64,000 nucleotides of DNA from Thermoplasmata archaeon (lineage in GTDB: Archaea > Thermoplasmatota > Thermoplasmata > Thermoplasmatales > GCA-001856825). Below are positions 1 to 9,797 of the stretch, one piece after another; the first letter of the stretch is position 1; each line of letters starts with the position of its first letter. The translations under genes and the position numbers were made by a program. The stretch spans positions 124,001-188,000 of the forward strand of contig JAGDXP010000012.1 of NCBI GenBank assembly GCA_023256475.1, written 5' to 3'. The notes under the pieces were generated by a model. That model was given only the letters and a program-made list of their open reading frames with translations, was not told the origin of the DNA and did not search any database.

Positions 1-1083
1 CTTAAGGAATTCATGCAGAGCAATGAAAAGGCTAAAGAATATGGAAATTTGGTGGGTGAAAACATCCCTGCAATTCTAGATGCGAATGGAAATATCATAT
101 CCCTCCCTCCGATTTTGAATTCAAATATAACAGCATTGAAAGAGGGGGTTAAAGATTTCTTTATAGATGTGACAGGAATTGATTTATCTACAACTCAAAA
201 GGTACTAAATCTGTTGGTAGGCTCCTTATCTTACCCAAACGGTGAGGTTTTTGGAGTTAGCGTTTCCGGAATTAAATACCCAATCTTCACCAGAGATAGT
301 TGGAAAATAGATGAAAGCGAAGTTAGAGAAATAAGCGGCATGGAATTATCACATGAAGAAATCCAAAGATCTCTAATTAAGATGGGATACGAAGTTAAAG
401 ATCAAGTCGCCTATTCTCCAGAATACAGAATAGATATCTTTGGGAAGGTAGATTTCATAGAAGATGTATTGAAGGGATATGGCTATGAAAACATAAAAGA
501 ATCAAAGGAGGATTTCACAACAGTTGGAAAGGGGCATGGAATAAGAGATATGCAGTATAAATTAAGGGAGTTAATGGTTGGTTATGGATACGTGGAAACA
601 TCAAATTTTGCACTGATCAACGGATCTTACAATAAAATTTTTGGATTCTCTAACGAATACATAAAGATATTAAATCCCGTAACTCTTGAACAGGATGTCA
701 TAAGGCCAAGAATCTCCATATCACTTATTCAATCGCTCTTAAATAACACTAGGAACCCCTATCCTCAAAGGATATTTGAAGTTGGTACTGTTATAAGGAA
801 TGGAACTCAATATGAAAGCTTGGGAGCGGCAAGTTGTCACCGCCAAGCTTCATTTTCCGAGATTAAGGGTCTATTCATAGGCTTGCTTGAGGATTTAGGT
901 TTGGAGTATAAGATAGATAAGTTCGAGCACGAATTATTTGTGGAAGGCAGAGCTGCAAAAATATCAATTAGGGGGAATCAGGTAGGATTTCTCGGGGAAG
1001 TGCATCCAAGAATTCTAAAACAAATAGGTCTAAAAATGCCTTTGGCAATTGGCGAGATCGACATAACAGGTGGAATATTATGA
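1..1083 (+). CDS. pheT: Phenylalanyl-tRNA synthetase beta subunit, 5' truncated by window edge
   Basis: Frame is open to base 1 (LKEF before the first ATG); FIDVTGIDLS...ALNILVxxL-like B3/B5 features, RPRISISLIQSLLNNT and GEVHPRIL C-terminal motifs of archaeal PheT. Confidence 0.9.
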   Translation, partial: LKEFMQSNEKAKEYGNLVGENIPAILDANGNIISLPPILNSNITALKEGVKDFFIDVTGIDLSTTQKVLNLLVGSLSYPNGEVFGVSVSGIKYPIFTRDSWKIDESEVREISGMELSHEEIQRSLIKMGYEVKDQVAYSPEYRIDIFGKVDFIEDVLKGYGYENIKESKEDFTTVGKGHGIRDMQYKLRELMVGYGYVETSNFALINGSYNKIFGFSNEYIKILNPVTLEQDVIRPRISISLIQSLLNNTRNPYPQRIFEVGTVIRNGTQYESLGAASCHRQASFSEIKGLFIGLLEDLGLEYKIDKFEHELFVEGRAAKISIRGNQVGFLGEVHPRILKQIGLKMPLAIGEIDITGGIL

Positions 1084-2054
1084 TACCCTCGAGATTGCCA
1101 GGTATCCCAAGATCTCAAGAAATTATAGATAGAGCTTTCAGACAAAGCAATAGAATTCAAGATTTCTATAAAAAGGATTATCTAGAAAAAGACAAGATAA
1201 AGTCCATTCAGAAAATTCAAGTTATAGAGGCTGTAGCAAGGGCAACCCTTAAAAGGATTGTTCAGGGTTATCCTCAGAACAATGATCTAACCGATTTCGA
1301 AAGGAATATGGCATATCTGTTGTTCGATTTCGAAAGCTATGAAAGATCATTAAGAAGATTGAAATGGACCATGAATAAGATATCGGAATTGGCTACGGAA
1401 TACATCAGAAAAATAAAATCTGCAAGCGAGGTTGATAAGGTAGATACCCTAAGGAAAGCATTCTATGGAAGATTTTCCTCATATATTGAAGATTTAGAGG
1501 ATTATTTAGATGACTTAAGAGAAATAAGGCTGCTATTGAGAGAAATACCTTATATTGATGAAAAATTGCCCGTAGTTGTTATAGCCGGATTCCCGAACGT
1601 CGGGAAATCCATGTTAATATCTAAAATAACCCATCTTAAGCCTGAGATAGCAAGCTATCCATTTACCACTAAAAAAATAAACCTGGGGATTTTAGAGGGT
1701 AAACTGGGTAAGATTCAGGTATTAGATGTTCCAGGCATACTAAATAGAAAGAAGAGAAATGTTATAGAACGGAAGGCTTTAATAGCCATAGAAAAAGTTG
1801 CAAATTTAGTTATATTTATAATTGATCCATCAGAGACGTGTGGCTATCCAGTCGATGAGCAGGAAAAATTGCTGTCAGAAATTAAGGCCATAGGAAAGAG
1901 GGTTATCGAAGTAGAAAATAAGTCAGATATACTTAAGAGGAATAACGAAAGACTAAAGATTTCAGCTTTAACAGGGGAAGGAATTGACAGATTGATAAAT
2001 TTGGTGGAGGATGAAATAAATGATAGAGAAATTAAGGGCAATAGCGGCATATAA
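1080..2054 (+). CDS. Nog1-type GTP-binding protein
   Basis: N-terminal NOG1-like region; P-loop GFPNVGKS, DVPG, ENKSD; overlaps pheT stop (ATGA). Confidence 0.85.
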   Translation: MIPSRLPGIPRSQEIIDRAFRQSNRIQDFYKKDYLEKDKIKSIQKIQVIEAVARATLKRIVQGYPQNNDLTDFERNMAYLLFDFESYERSLRRLKWTMNKISELATEYIRKIKSASEVDKVDTLRKAFYGRFSSYIEDLEDYLDDLREIRLLLREIPYIDEKLPVVVIAGFPNVGKSMLISKITHLKPEIASYPFTTKKINLGILEGKLGKIQVLDVPGILNRKKRNVIERKALIAIEKVANLVIFIIDPSETCGYPVDEQEKLLSEIKAIGKRVIEVENKSDILKRNNERLKISALTGEGIDRLINLVEDEINDREIKGNSGI

Positions 2055-3675
2055 TGCATACGAACACGATGGGAAAGCAGAGTTGAAAGCGGTAGTCTCA
2101 AGATTTCTGGGATTGTTTCCAGATAAAAAAGGAAATCTGTCTGAGTTAATGCCACAAATAAAATCAGCGGTAGAAGAAATAAATAAGCTTACAAAGGAAG
2201 AACAATTAAAAATTGTAGAAGCCATTTTTCCAGAATGGCTAGAGAAGAAAAAAGTGGTTGAAGAAAAGAAACTCCCTGACCTTCCCAATGTGGAAATAGG
2301 TAAAGTGGTTATGAGGTTGGCACCATCTCCGTCAGGTCCGCTCCACATAGGTCATGCAAGGATGGCCATACTCAACGATGAATATGTAAAGAGATATAAG
2401 GGAAAGCTAATTTTAAGAATCGAGGACACAAATCCAGCCAATATATTGCCTGAAGCGTATAAAATGATAGAAGATGATCTTAAATGGTTGGAGGTGGATT
2501 ATCAAGAGGTAGTGATTCAATCAGATCGTTTTGAATTATATTATGACGTCATGGAAAAATTGATTATGATGGAGAAAGCATACGTTTCTACTACACCAAC
2601 TGAAATTTTTAAGGCTAAAAGGCAGCAATCAATTGCCATTAATGAGAGAAATGATCCTGCAGAGTCAAATTTGAGAAGATGGGATAAGATGCTCAATGGC
2701 GAATTTAAGAAGGGGGAAGCCTATGCCGTCATTAAGACAGATTTAACACACCCCAACCCTGCAATAAGAGATTTCATAGCATTCAGGATTATAGAAACCC
2801 CACATCCATTGAAAGGAAATAAATATAGGGTATACCCAATGATGAATTTTTCAGTTGCCACTGATGATCACTTTCTGGGCCTAACTCATGTTATCAGGGG
2901 CAAAGATCATTTGGCCAACACGGAGAAGCAGAAGTATATATTCAACTATTTTGGATGGTCCCTGCCATTTTACCTTCACTATGGAAAAGTTTCAATAGAG
3001 AACTCCATATTAAAGACTTCTATAATAAAAAAAGGCATCGCCAACGGAGAATTTAAGGGTTGGGATGATCCACGCCTTGGAACATTACTTGCTATGAAGA
3101 AGAGGGGAATAAATCCGAAGGCAATTAGAAGATATTGGGTGGAAACTGGAATCGGGGATGTAGATATAAAATTCTCATGGGAAAATCTGTACGCATTTAA
3201 TAAGCATATTATAGATCCTGAATCGCCGAGACATTTCTTTGTATTAAATCCTGTAAAATTGGAGTTGATATTAGAAGGTATTATAAAGGTAAAAATGCCA
3301 GTATATCCAAAAAAGGAAGATACTCCATTTAGGGAATACGAAATAAGAAAAGGTCAGGTTTACATAACCCAGGAAGACTACAATAAATTCATTGGAAAAG
3401 AAATCAGACTCAAAGATTTAGGTAATTTCAAATTGGAGGAGGGCAAGCTTCAATACATTGACAATGATCTTTCTAAAATCAAGCAGGGAATACCTATAAT
3501 TCACTGGCTGCAGAGTGATTTTGTAGATTTTGAGATTGTCAAGCCTGATGGGACAATAGACAAGGGAATACTTGAGAAACACGCGCTAAATTATATTGGC
3601 AAAGTTAACCAATTGGAAAGATATGGATATACAAATATATTAAATGAAAAATTAGGGTATTATACCCATCCCTAA
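2020..3675 (+). CDS. gltX: Glutamyl-tRNA synthetase (archaeal type)
   Basis: PSPSGPLHIGHARMAILN (HIGH), LRIEDTNP; 35-bp overlap with preceding GTPase gene. Confidence 0.93.
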   Translation: MIEKLRAIAAYNAYEHDGKAELKAVVSRFLGLFPDKKGNLSELMPQIKSAVEEINKLTKEEQLKIVEAIFPEWLEKKKVVEEKKLPDLPNVEIGKVVMRLAPSPSGPLHIGHARMAILNDEYVKRYKGKLILRIEDTNPANILPEAYKMIEDDLKWLEVDYQEVVIQSDRFELYYDVMEKLIMMEKAYVSTTPTEIFKAKRQQSIAINERNDPAESNLRRWDKMLNGEFKKGEAYAVIKTDLTHPNPAIRDFIAFRIIETPHPLKGNKYRVYPMMNFSVATDDHFLGLTHVIRGKDHLANTEKQKYIFNYFGWSLPFYLHYGKVSIENSILKTSIIKKGIANGEFKGWDDPRLGTLLAMKKRGINPKAIRRYWVETGIGDVDIKFSWENLYAFNKHIIDPESPRHFFVLNPVKLELILEGIIKVKMPVYPKKEDTPFREYEIRKGQVYITQEDYNKFIGKEIRLKDLGNFKLEEGKLQYIDNDLSKIKQGIPIIHWLQSDFVDFEIVKPDGTIDKGILEKHALNYIGKVNQLERYGYTNILNEKLGYYTHP

Positions 3676-3676
3676 A

Positions 3677-3931
3677 TTACTCAGAGGTAGAAACGGATAC
3701 GAAAGCTGGGAATCTCTTCAATAGTATTACATCCCCTACTGCCCTGACCCACCTATAGGGGACAAGTACTGCCACTCCATCTTCAACTAATCCCTCATTG
3801 GTTCTTTCAACATAAAGACCATATATTGACTGTGATTCTGTATCTAGCATAACATCATCCACTACTCCCAATTTATATCCCTTGTCAGTATAGATTTCCA
3901 GACCAATTAAATTTGTAACATCAGTTTCCAT
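3677..3931 (-). CDS. PRC-barrel domain protein
   Basis: NLIGLEIYTDKGYKLGVVDDVMLDTESQSIYGLYVE pattern. Confidence 0.8.
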   Translation of the reverse strand: METDVTNLIGLEIYTDKGYKLGVVDDVMLDTESQSIYGLYVERTNEGLVEDGVAVLVPYRWVRAVGDVILLKRFPAFVSVSTSE

Positions 3932-4063
3932 ATTGAATCAGGAAAATATGCTTAACTAATATTTAATTTTTAACATGATGGTATTGCTTAAAACTTCAAA
4001 ATTCAGCAAAATATTGTTTACCAATTCAAAAGGTAAATATTTCAAGAATATTTGAATTAACGG

Positions 4064-4774
4064 ATGAAAACATATATTGGAACATCTGGATGGTTTTATT
4101 TTCACTGGATCGGGAAATTTTATCCCAATGGGATGAAATCAAGTGAATATTTAAAATTCTACTCCTCGCAGTTCAATACAGTTGAAATTAATAGTACCTT
4201 CTATAGGATACCAAGGCAATCTACTATAAAAAGCTGGGTTAGAAGTGTAGGAGAAGATTTTGTATTTTCTATAAAGGTTAACAGGGAAATTACTCATTCC
4301 GGCAATTTTAAACGAGAAAGATTGGTAAATTTCATTTCCAATTTTAAAATAATAGATGAAAGGATTGAGTTTTATTTACTGCAATTTCCACCAAGCTTCA
4401 AATACTCAAAGGAAAATCTCGAGAATATAAGAGATATTTCGGCTATGGACAAGATAGCTGTTGAATTCAGACACAATTCCTGGCTCGAATCAGATCTATT
4501 GCAAGATATCTGGGAAGAAATAAACATCGTATACTCTGATTTTGACAAGCTCAAAAGAGTGGTGAAACCCGCGAAAGGTAAATTGTATGTAAGGCTGCAT
4601 GGACCTAATGGAAGGTATAAAGGGGAATATGGAAATAAAGTTATAGATTATATGAAAGAGATCCTGAAGCATTCAGGTGATATTGATAAATTATTTGTTT
4701 ATTTCAACAATGATTATGGTGGTGCTGCACCATCAGATGCCAAAATTGCATTGCGAGTGTTCACAGAGCTTTAA
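4064..4774 (+). CDS. DUF72 family protein
   Basis: GTSGWFYFHWIGKFYP...FNTVEINSTFYRIP...YVRLHGPNGRYKGEY. Confidence 0.85.
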   Translation: MKTYIGTSGWFYFHWIGKFYPNGMKSSEYLKFYSSQFNTVEINSTFYRIPRQSTIKSWVRSVGEDFVFSIKVNREITHSGNFKRERLVNFISNFKIIDERIEFYLLQFPPSFKYSKENLENIRDISAMDKIAVEFRHNSWLESDLLQDIWEEINIVYSDFDKLKRVVKPAKGKLYVRLHGPNGRYKGEYGNKVIDYMKEILKHSGDIDKLFVYFNNDYGGAAPSDAKIALRVFTEL

Positions 4775-4788
4775 GGAATTTAATAAAA

Positions 4789-5624
4789 TCATTCTTTTTT
4801 GCATTTCATATAGTGTCTTCTGAATTCGTATATTTCAAAGGGGAATCTCAATATATAAAAGGGATTAAGAAGTTTGCTTTTCCCATAAATTCTCTTATTA
4901 AATGTGATTGGTACCTCCGCAATCCTCAACCCGGGATTTTTAGAAACAATGAAGAGCAACGTCTTGCTACCTTTAATTGAGATATCTTCCACAGAAACTT
5001 TCTCGGAAATAGTGAAAAAGCCTGACGTAGTATCGCTCAAATTAGACGCGCATGGAAGCATAACTTTAATGTAAGCATTGGCCAATAGAGTAATAAACCT
5101 GCGATATGAAGATAAATTGAAACTGCTGCCGTCTAGGAACCTGGACCCAAAAACTATGTCCAATTGAATACTTAAATTTCCAATAATTTAATGATGTCCA
5201 TAAGAGAATGCTGAAGGTCGCAATCCATTACAACTCTCCAACCATATTTTGCCACTTTGAGGCCTATTAATTCAGATCTCAATAGTCGAGTACCAGGTAT
5301 CGCTTTTATAATTCTTATATTTAGATTGGAAAAGAGTTCTGGAAGCTTCTCGATAATTCTTTTGCTTTCGTTATCAGTGGATCCGTCAATCACTATTATC
5401 TCCAGATGCTTTACAGGAAAAATTTCTCTATCCATGTCTTCAATCATAAAAAGCAGCTTTTTTAGTAAAAATGAATCATTCTTGCACGGAAGAATGAGCG
5501 AAAATGGCCTATAAATTGGAGAATAAATCCCATTTAATTCCAAATAGACGTTCTGGATGGTATCATCGGCTATACATTCATTAGAATAATTCTCTTTGGC
5601 ATTGACCATAATCAAAATTTTCAC
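4789..5624 (-). pseudogene. Family 2 (DPM1-like) glycosyltransferase split by a frameshift near 5163-5175
   Basis: ORFs 5172..5624 (PFSLILPCKNDS..EIIVIDGSTD..VVMDCDLQHS) and 4789..5163 (DIVFGSRFLDGS...TTSGFF) join into one GT2 if one A is added in GGAAATTTAAG (..KLLENLSIQLDIVFGSRF..). Confidence 0.75.
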
Positions 5625-5667
5625 TTATCATTAAATTAAATTGAGTGGGGATTTATTTGAAATTGAT

Positions 5668-6109
5668 TTACTTTCTCGAGGCATTAATGATTATAGCTAT
5701 AATTAATTCCAGGATTATCATAGCAGTATATATGTCAAATAAACCAGGAATGTATGGCAGTGTATAAGGATACTTGGAAAGGCCAAATAAATAGTGTGCA
5801 AATTGCCCATAATTTGTTAATCCAACCGATTTGAATAGAATAAACACATCTATTATGATGAAGATTAATGGAATAGAGCCTCCCAGTATAGCTGAATATT
5901 TCCACAAGTTCCTATTCTCTGATAGAGTCAATATTCCGCATATTAAGGGTGAATAAAGTAAGAAATAGAAGACCATACCAGTGATAGTAATAAGGCTTTA
6001 CTACGCCAAAATCTGTTTGCAAATTTCTATCAGTTATCAGTATAATAATCGATATTAACGTTATAAGAAAAAATATACAGGAACCAGTAATCTTTTCCAT
6101 TTGGTTCAA
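5668..6109 (-). pseudogene. Small multi-spanning membrane protein, apparently split by a frameshift near 5955-5976
   Basis: ORFs 5912..6109 and 5668..5976 are both hydrophobic and overlap in two frames; hydrophobic reading continues from the first into the second. Confidence 0.5.
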
Positions 6110-6791
6110 CTATCAGCTAGGCCCAGCCAGAATTTTTCTTCATAATCCAAAATTTCCTTAGCACCCTCATAAAATTCATTTCTGGCTGTCAGGTCATTTA
6201 TATGCTCCCCTAGGACGTTTTCCATAGCTTCTTCATGGTGTATTTCCAGTTCTCTGTGGAAAGTGAAGTATTCAATGTCCATATTTTCATACTCCTTCCA
6301 GTTCCCTTTAATGTAATTAAATCCTGGAATCAGTTTATCCCACATTGGGATTGCCATGTTTTCAAGACCAAATTCGGCACCTAGCGCCTTGAAATGGCTA
6401 GAGGAAAAAAGTCTTCTCATAGCGTCTAACCAATCCCTTTTTGTATCTAGTTTCCTTCTGAATATGAATTCTTGTGGATTGAGACCAATAGATTTAAGAA
6501 ATTTCCTATAAAGCAGTTCGTGCCTTTTATTGGGATCGTCGTCACCAAGTTCGGAGACTAAAATTTTTGTTAAATTGTAAGCATCTGTTTCGTTTGGTTC
6601 ATTTACCAACAGTATTGCAAGGATGGAAGGCCACTCTCTTGTAAAATGATAGAATTCTATGGAGAATCTTTCAAATTCTCGGGGGTAATTCTCCCTTTGG
6701 AAAATCTGTTTATAAAGTCGTTATTCGTTGCAGGATGTTGCTTAACAAAACTGTTCAGCTGTGTATAAAAATTTTCAGAATTAAGGACCAT
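6106..6791 (-). pseudogene. TenA/PqqC-like (iron-containing redox / heme-oxygenase fold) protein with N-terminal frameshift
   Basis: ORF 6106..6609 lacks its N-terminus; ATG at 6791 reads MVLNSENFYTQLNSFVKQHPATNNDFINRFSKGRITP.. then a frameshift at a 5-G run (6681-6685, plus strand); the other frame gives EFERFSIEFYHFTREWPSILAILLVNEPNE. Confidence 0.7.
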
Positions 6792-6899
6792 AAATATAAT
6801 TTAGAATACTTAAATTTAAATCTTTCCTAGATTTGATTGCTAATATATAGGCCACCGTATAAAATAATCCATTTATTCAAGAATTTAATATTATACAAA

Positions 6900-7280
6900 A
6901 TGAAGCCGATTACATTAAAGTCCAAATATAACTTTCAAGAAACTTTAAAGAAATTGGAAGAGGTTATTATCCGAGATAATATGGTAATCGTATCAAGGAT
7001 TAATGCTCAAGAGAATTTGAAAAGGGCAGGATTTAGTATATCTGGCAGTTACATTTTTGAAATTTTCAGGCCTGATATAGCATTCCAAATGTTTTCAAGA
7101 AACCCGGCATCTGGAATTGACCCGCCCCTAAGGATTTATGTCTTCGAAAATGACGGGATTACCTATGTGGAATATTATAGACCATCCGATATATTTAAGA
7201 AATGGGAGGAATTTGACTTAGGAATAATGCTAGACAACATATTCGAGTCTATTATTTCTGAAGTCATTCATGATGAATAA
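6900..7280 (+). CDS. DUF302-like protein
   Basis: MKPITLKSKYNFQETLKKLEEVI...GFSISGSYIFEIFRPDIAFQMF; likely ATG at 6900 rather than the TTG at 6837. Confidence 0.6.
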   Translation: MKPITLKSKYNFQETLKKLEEVIIRDNMVIVSRINAQENLKRAGFSISGSYIFEIFRPDIAFQMFSRNPASGIDPPLRIYVFENDGITYVEYYRPSDIFKKWEEFDLGIMLDNIFESIISEVIHDE

Positions 7281-7292
7281 ACTTATAAAAAA

Positions 7293-7363
7293 TGCGAGTG
7301 CCGGGATTCGAACCCGGGTTAGAAGCTTGGGAAGCTTCTGTGCTACCGCTACACTACACTCGC
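7293..7363 (-). tRNA. tRNA-Gly (CCC)
   Basis: GCGAGTG/CACTCGC acceptor, GAAGC-TTCCCAA-GCTTC anticodon arm, CCGGG-TTCGAAT-CCCGG T arm; CCA not encoded. Confidence 0.95.
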
Positions 7364-7585
7364 GCAGAGCTCTCATAAATTTGCAGTACATTAATTTTAC
7401 CAATTGTAATAAAAAGGAGTTCAATGTTCTAACGTCGAATTTTCATTCATACTCTTTTTAGAAAGTATTATGTTACAATTAGGATTTTTCGGATTCTTAA
7501 TGTTTAATTAGGTATAATTAAGATTTTAATATAAATGACTATCGAGAAATACTTTTAAGATAGTATTTATACACCATTGATACCC

Positions 7586-7813
7586 ATGTATAGTCAAGTT
7601 GATGCATTATATGCCATTGCGGCATCGATTGCCATGGCTGGGGGATTGGTTGGAACCGGTATGGCACAGAGCGGAATTGGAGCATCCGGTATGGGGGTAA
7701 TAGCTGAGAAACCAGAGAAATTCGGTACAGTGCTTTTCTTCTTCGTTATACCAGAGACACTCTGGATAATCGGTTTTGTATTAGGTCTGATACTCCTGCT
7801 ACACATACTGTGA
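7586..7813 (+). CDS. atpK: A-type ATP synthase subunit K (proteolipid c)
   Basis: Two-TM hairpin, ALYAIAASIAMAGGLVGTGMAQSGIGASGMG, FFVIPETLWIIGFV; first gene of ATPase operon. Confidence 0.9.
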   Translation: MYSQVDALYAIAASIAMAGGLVGTGMAQSGIGASGMGVIAEKPEKFGTVLFFFVIPETLWIIGFVLGLILLLHIL

Positions 7814-7817
7814 GCTT

Positions 7818-8387
7818 ATGCCTCTCGAACAGATACTAAAGGAGATTGAGGAAGAAACAAAGAAGCAAGAAGAAGAGATACTAAAGGAGGCCAATTCACA
7901 GGCTGAGCAGATATTAAAAGAAGCAGAGCTTAAGGCCCAAAAGATAATTGAGGACTCAAAGAAGAAAGCTAAGATAGACGGGGATAAACTCAAAAGGCAG
8001 ATGATTTCAGCCGCAATGCTGGAAAATAGGAATAAATATGAAAGGGAAATCGAGCTAATCCAAGAAAACATTCTTATGAGCTTGAATAAAAAACTTCAAG
8101 AATTCATTAATTCCGAAGAATACGACAAATTTTTGCATGACAGGATTCAGAAAGGCTGGGAGACTCTCGGGCCAGGTTCAATTGTTTATGCAAATCAGAG
8201 AGATATCGAGAGAATCAAGAAGTTTTCATTTCCGCTCAATGTGATCCGAAAGGAAGTTGATCCATTAGGTGGTATAATAATTACAAGCGCTGACGGAAAG
8301 ATGGAAATTGATTATACCCTGAGTGAAATAATTAGGAACAGGATGGAAAAATTGAGGAAAATTATGAGGGATTATATATTAGGGTGA
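7818..8387 (+). CDS. atpE: A-type ATP synthase subunit E
   Basis: Coiled-coil N-terminus plus DPLGGIIITSADGKMEIDYTLSEIIRN. Confidence 0.88.
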   Translation: MPLEQILKEIEEETKKQEEEILKEANSQAEQILKEAELKAQKIIEDSKKKAKIDGDKLKRQMISAAMLENRNKYEREIELIQENILMSLNKKLQEFINSEEYDKFLHDRIQKGWETLGPGSIVYANQRDIERIKKFSFPLNVIRKEVDPLGGIIITSADGKMEIDYTLSEIIRNRMEKLRKIMRDYILG

Positions 8388-8391
8388 TAAA

Positions 8392-9459
8392 TTGAGATCA
8401 TTATATGGCCTTCCTTATGGAACACTCAAGGTAGAAAAACTGAATTTATTGACAAAAAAGGATTATGAGGATTTGCTCAAAGCCAATAATATAGGAGACA
8501 TAATATCTCTTTTAAGCGAGAAGGGCCTAAAGGATGAATTGAGTCAATATTCCAATCAGTATTCAGGTTTAGACCTAATAGAAATATCCAATAATTCATA
8601 TTTCGCCAGATTGAATAGATATGCCTTGAGTGTTACGCCATATAATGGAAAAGATCTTATTGTTTCATACCTTAGCAAGTGGGATTTGCTAAATTTGAAA
8701 ACCATAATAGCTGCAAAGTCCTCTAACAATAAGATTGAACAAACTCAAGTTTATTTGATCACATCTAAAAATTTGCCTGTAGGAATGTACGCAGGCCTTC
8801 TAAGTTATGAGGATTATAGAAACATCCTGTCAATGGAAAGCGTTGAAGATATTGTTTCTTATACGCTTAGATATGGCTATGGTAAAGCTTTACTATCATT
8901 TCTTGAGGACTATAAGAAAAGCAATAATGTTACGTCGTTGCTATTATCACTAGACTTATATTATTATGAATTGATGAGAGAGAAATTTAGATTTTTCAAT
9001 GGCTCTGAAGGGCCAATATATAGATATATAAAGAAGATAATTGATTCCAAAAACCTGATGACAATCCTCAAAGGTATCGAATACGGTAATGCTGAAGAAG
9101 TAAAAGATTTCATAATAAGGGGAGGCGGATTCACAGATCAGCAAATAGATGACTTAATAAAGAGTAATTCTGTTGAAGAAGTAATTCAGAAAGTTAAGGG
9201 GGTTTTTAATATCGTCACGGGTCTGGATTATTATAAGAATACCAGTTCACTCGTAGGAATTGAGACTGAAATAGAGCGAGCAATATATTGGGAATATCTT
9301 GAGATTTTTGAAATGAGTTCACTCTCAATAAATAATGTGATATCTTTCCTAATGAGAGCTGAGGCTCAATGGAAGGATATTAGAAGAATATCATCAGGTA
9401 AATTCTATAATCTATCAGAAGAAGAGATCTCAATGCTAATGATAAATAAGGTGGTTTAA
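8392..9459 (+). CDS. atpC: A-type ATP synthase subunit C
   Basis: Operon position; KWDLLNLKTIIAAK, IEIERAIYWEYLEI..FLMRAEAQWKDIRRIS. Confidence 0.85.
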   Translation: MRSLYGLPYGTLKVEKLNLLTKKDYEDLLKANNIGDIISLLSEKGLKDELSQYSNQYSGLDLIEISNNSYFARLNRYALSVTPYNGKDLIVSYLSKWDLLNLKTIIAAKSSNNKIEQTQVYLITSKNLPVGMYAGLLSYEDYRNILSMESVEDIVSYTLRYGYGKALLSFLEDYKKSNNVTSLLLSLDLYYYELMREKFRFFNGSEGPIYRYIKKIIDSKNLMTILKGIEYGNAEEVKDFIIRGGGFTDQQIDDLIKSNSVEEVIQKVKGVFNIVTGLDYYKNTSSLVGIETEIERAIYWEYLEIFEMSSLSINNVISFLMRAEAQWKDIRRISSGKFYNLSEEEISMLMINKVV

Positions 9460-9795
9460 TTGGAAGGTAAGCAAAAATTTGGAAAAATTGCATTCGTAGG
9501 TGAAAGGGAACTGGCCATAGGATTTAAGTTGGTGGGAATCGAAGACGTCTTCCCTGTGGGAGAAAAAGATTTTCAGGAAACATTAAAGCTAATTTATGGA
9601 AGTGGAGAATTCGGACTTATACTGGCATCAAATTCATTTATCAATTCTCTAGATAAGCGATTCCTAAATTTAATAGAGACGAGCGTATCGCCTCTTGTTA
9701 TTTTTGTTCCAGTTAATAAGTTGAAAGAGGAAGAAACTATTTCTGATTTAGCTAGAAAAGTGTTAGGATTGAAATTGAATATAGGGGGTATTTAA
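9460..9795 (+). CDS. atpF: A-type ATP synthase subunit F
   Basis: [25 protein letters not shown], small alpha/beta subunit in operon order; TTG start. Confidence 0.85.
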   Translation: MEGKQKFGKIAFVGERELAIGFKLVGIEDVFPVGEKDFQETLKLIYGSGEFGLILASNSFINSLDKRFLNLIETSVSPLVIFVPVNKLKEEETISDLARKVLGLKLNIGGI

Positions 9796-9797
9796 AA

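Noticed and set aside
1844-2348. Minus-strand ORFs 103 and 126 aa opposite the GTPase/gltX junction
   Set aside because: Antisense to two well-supported overlapping genes; composition typical of reversed lysine/glutamate-rich coding sequence.
5163-5175. Programmed -1 ribosomal frameshift in the GT2 gene
   Set aside because: In-frame codons GAA ATT TAA do not form a canonical slippery heptamer and no downstream structure is obvious; mutation or sequence error is simpler.
7270-7461. Plus-strand ORF of 63 aa (and minus ORF 7230..7424)
   Set aside because: Runs through the tRNA-Gly gene; AGIRTRVRSLGSFCATATLHSR is the usual spurious translation of an antisense tRNA.
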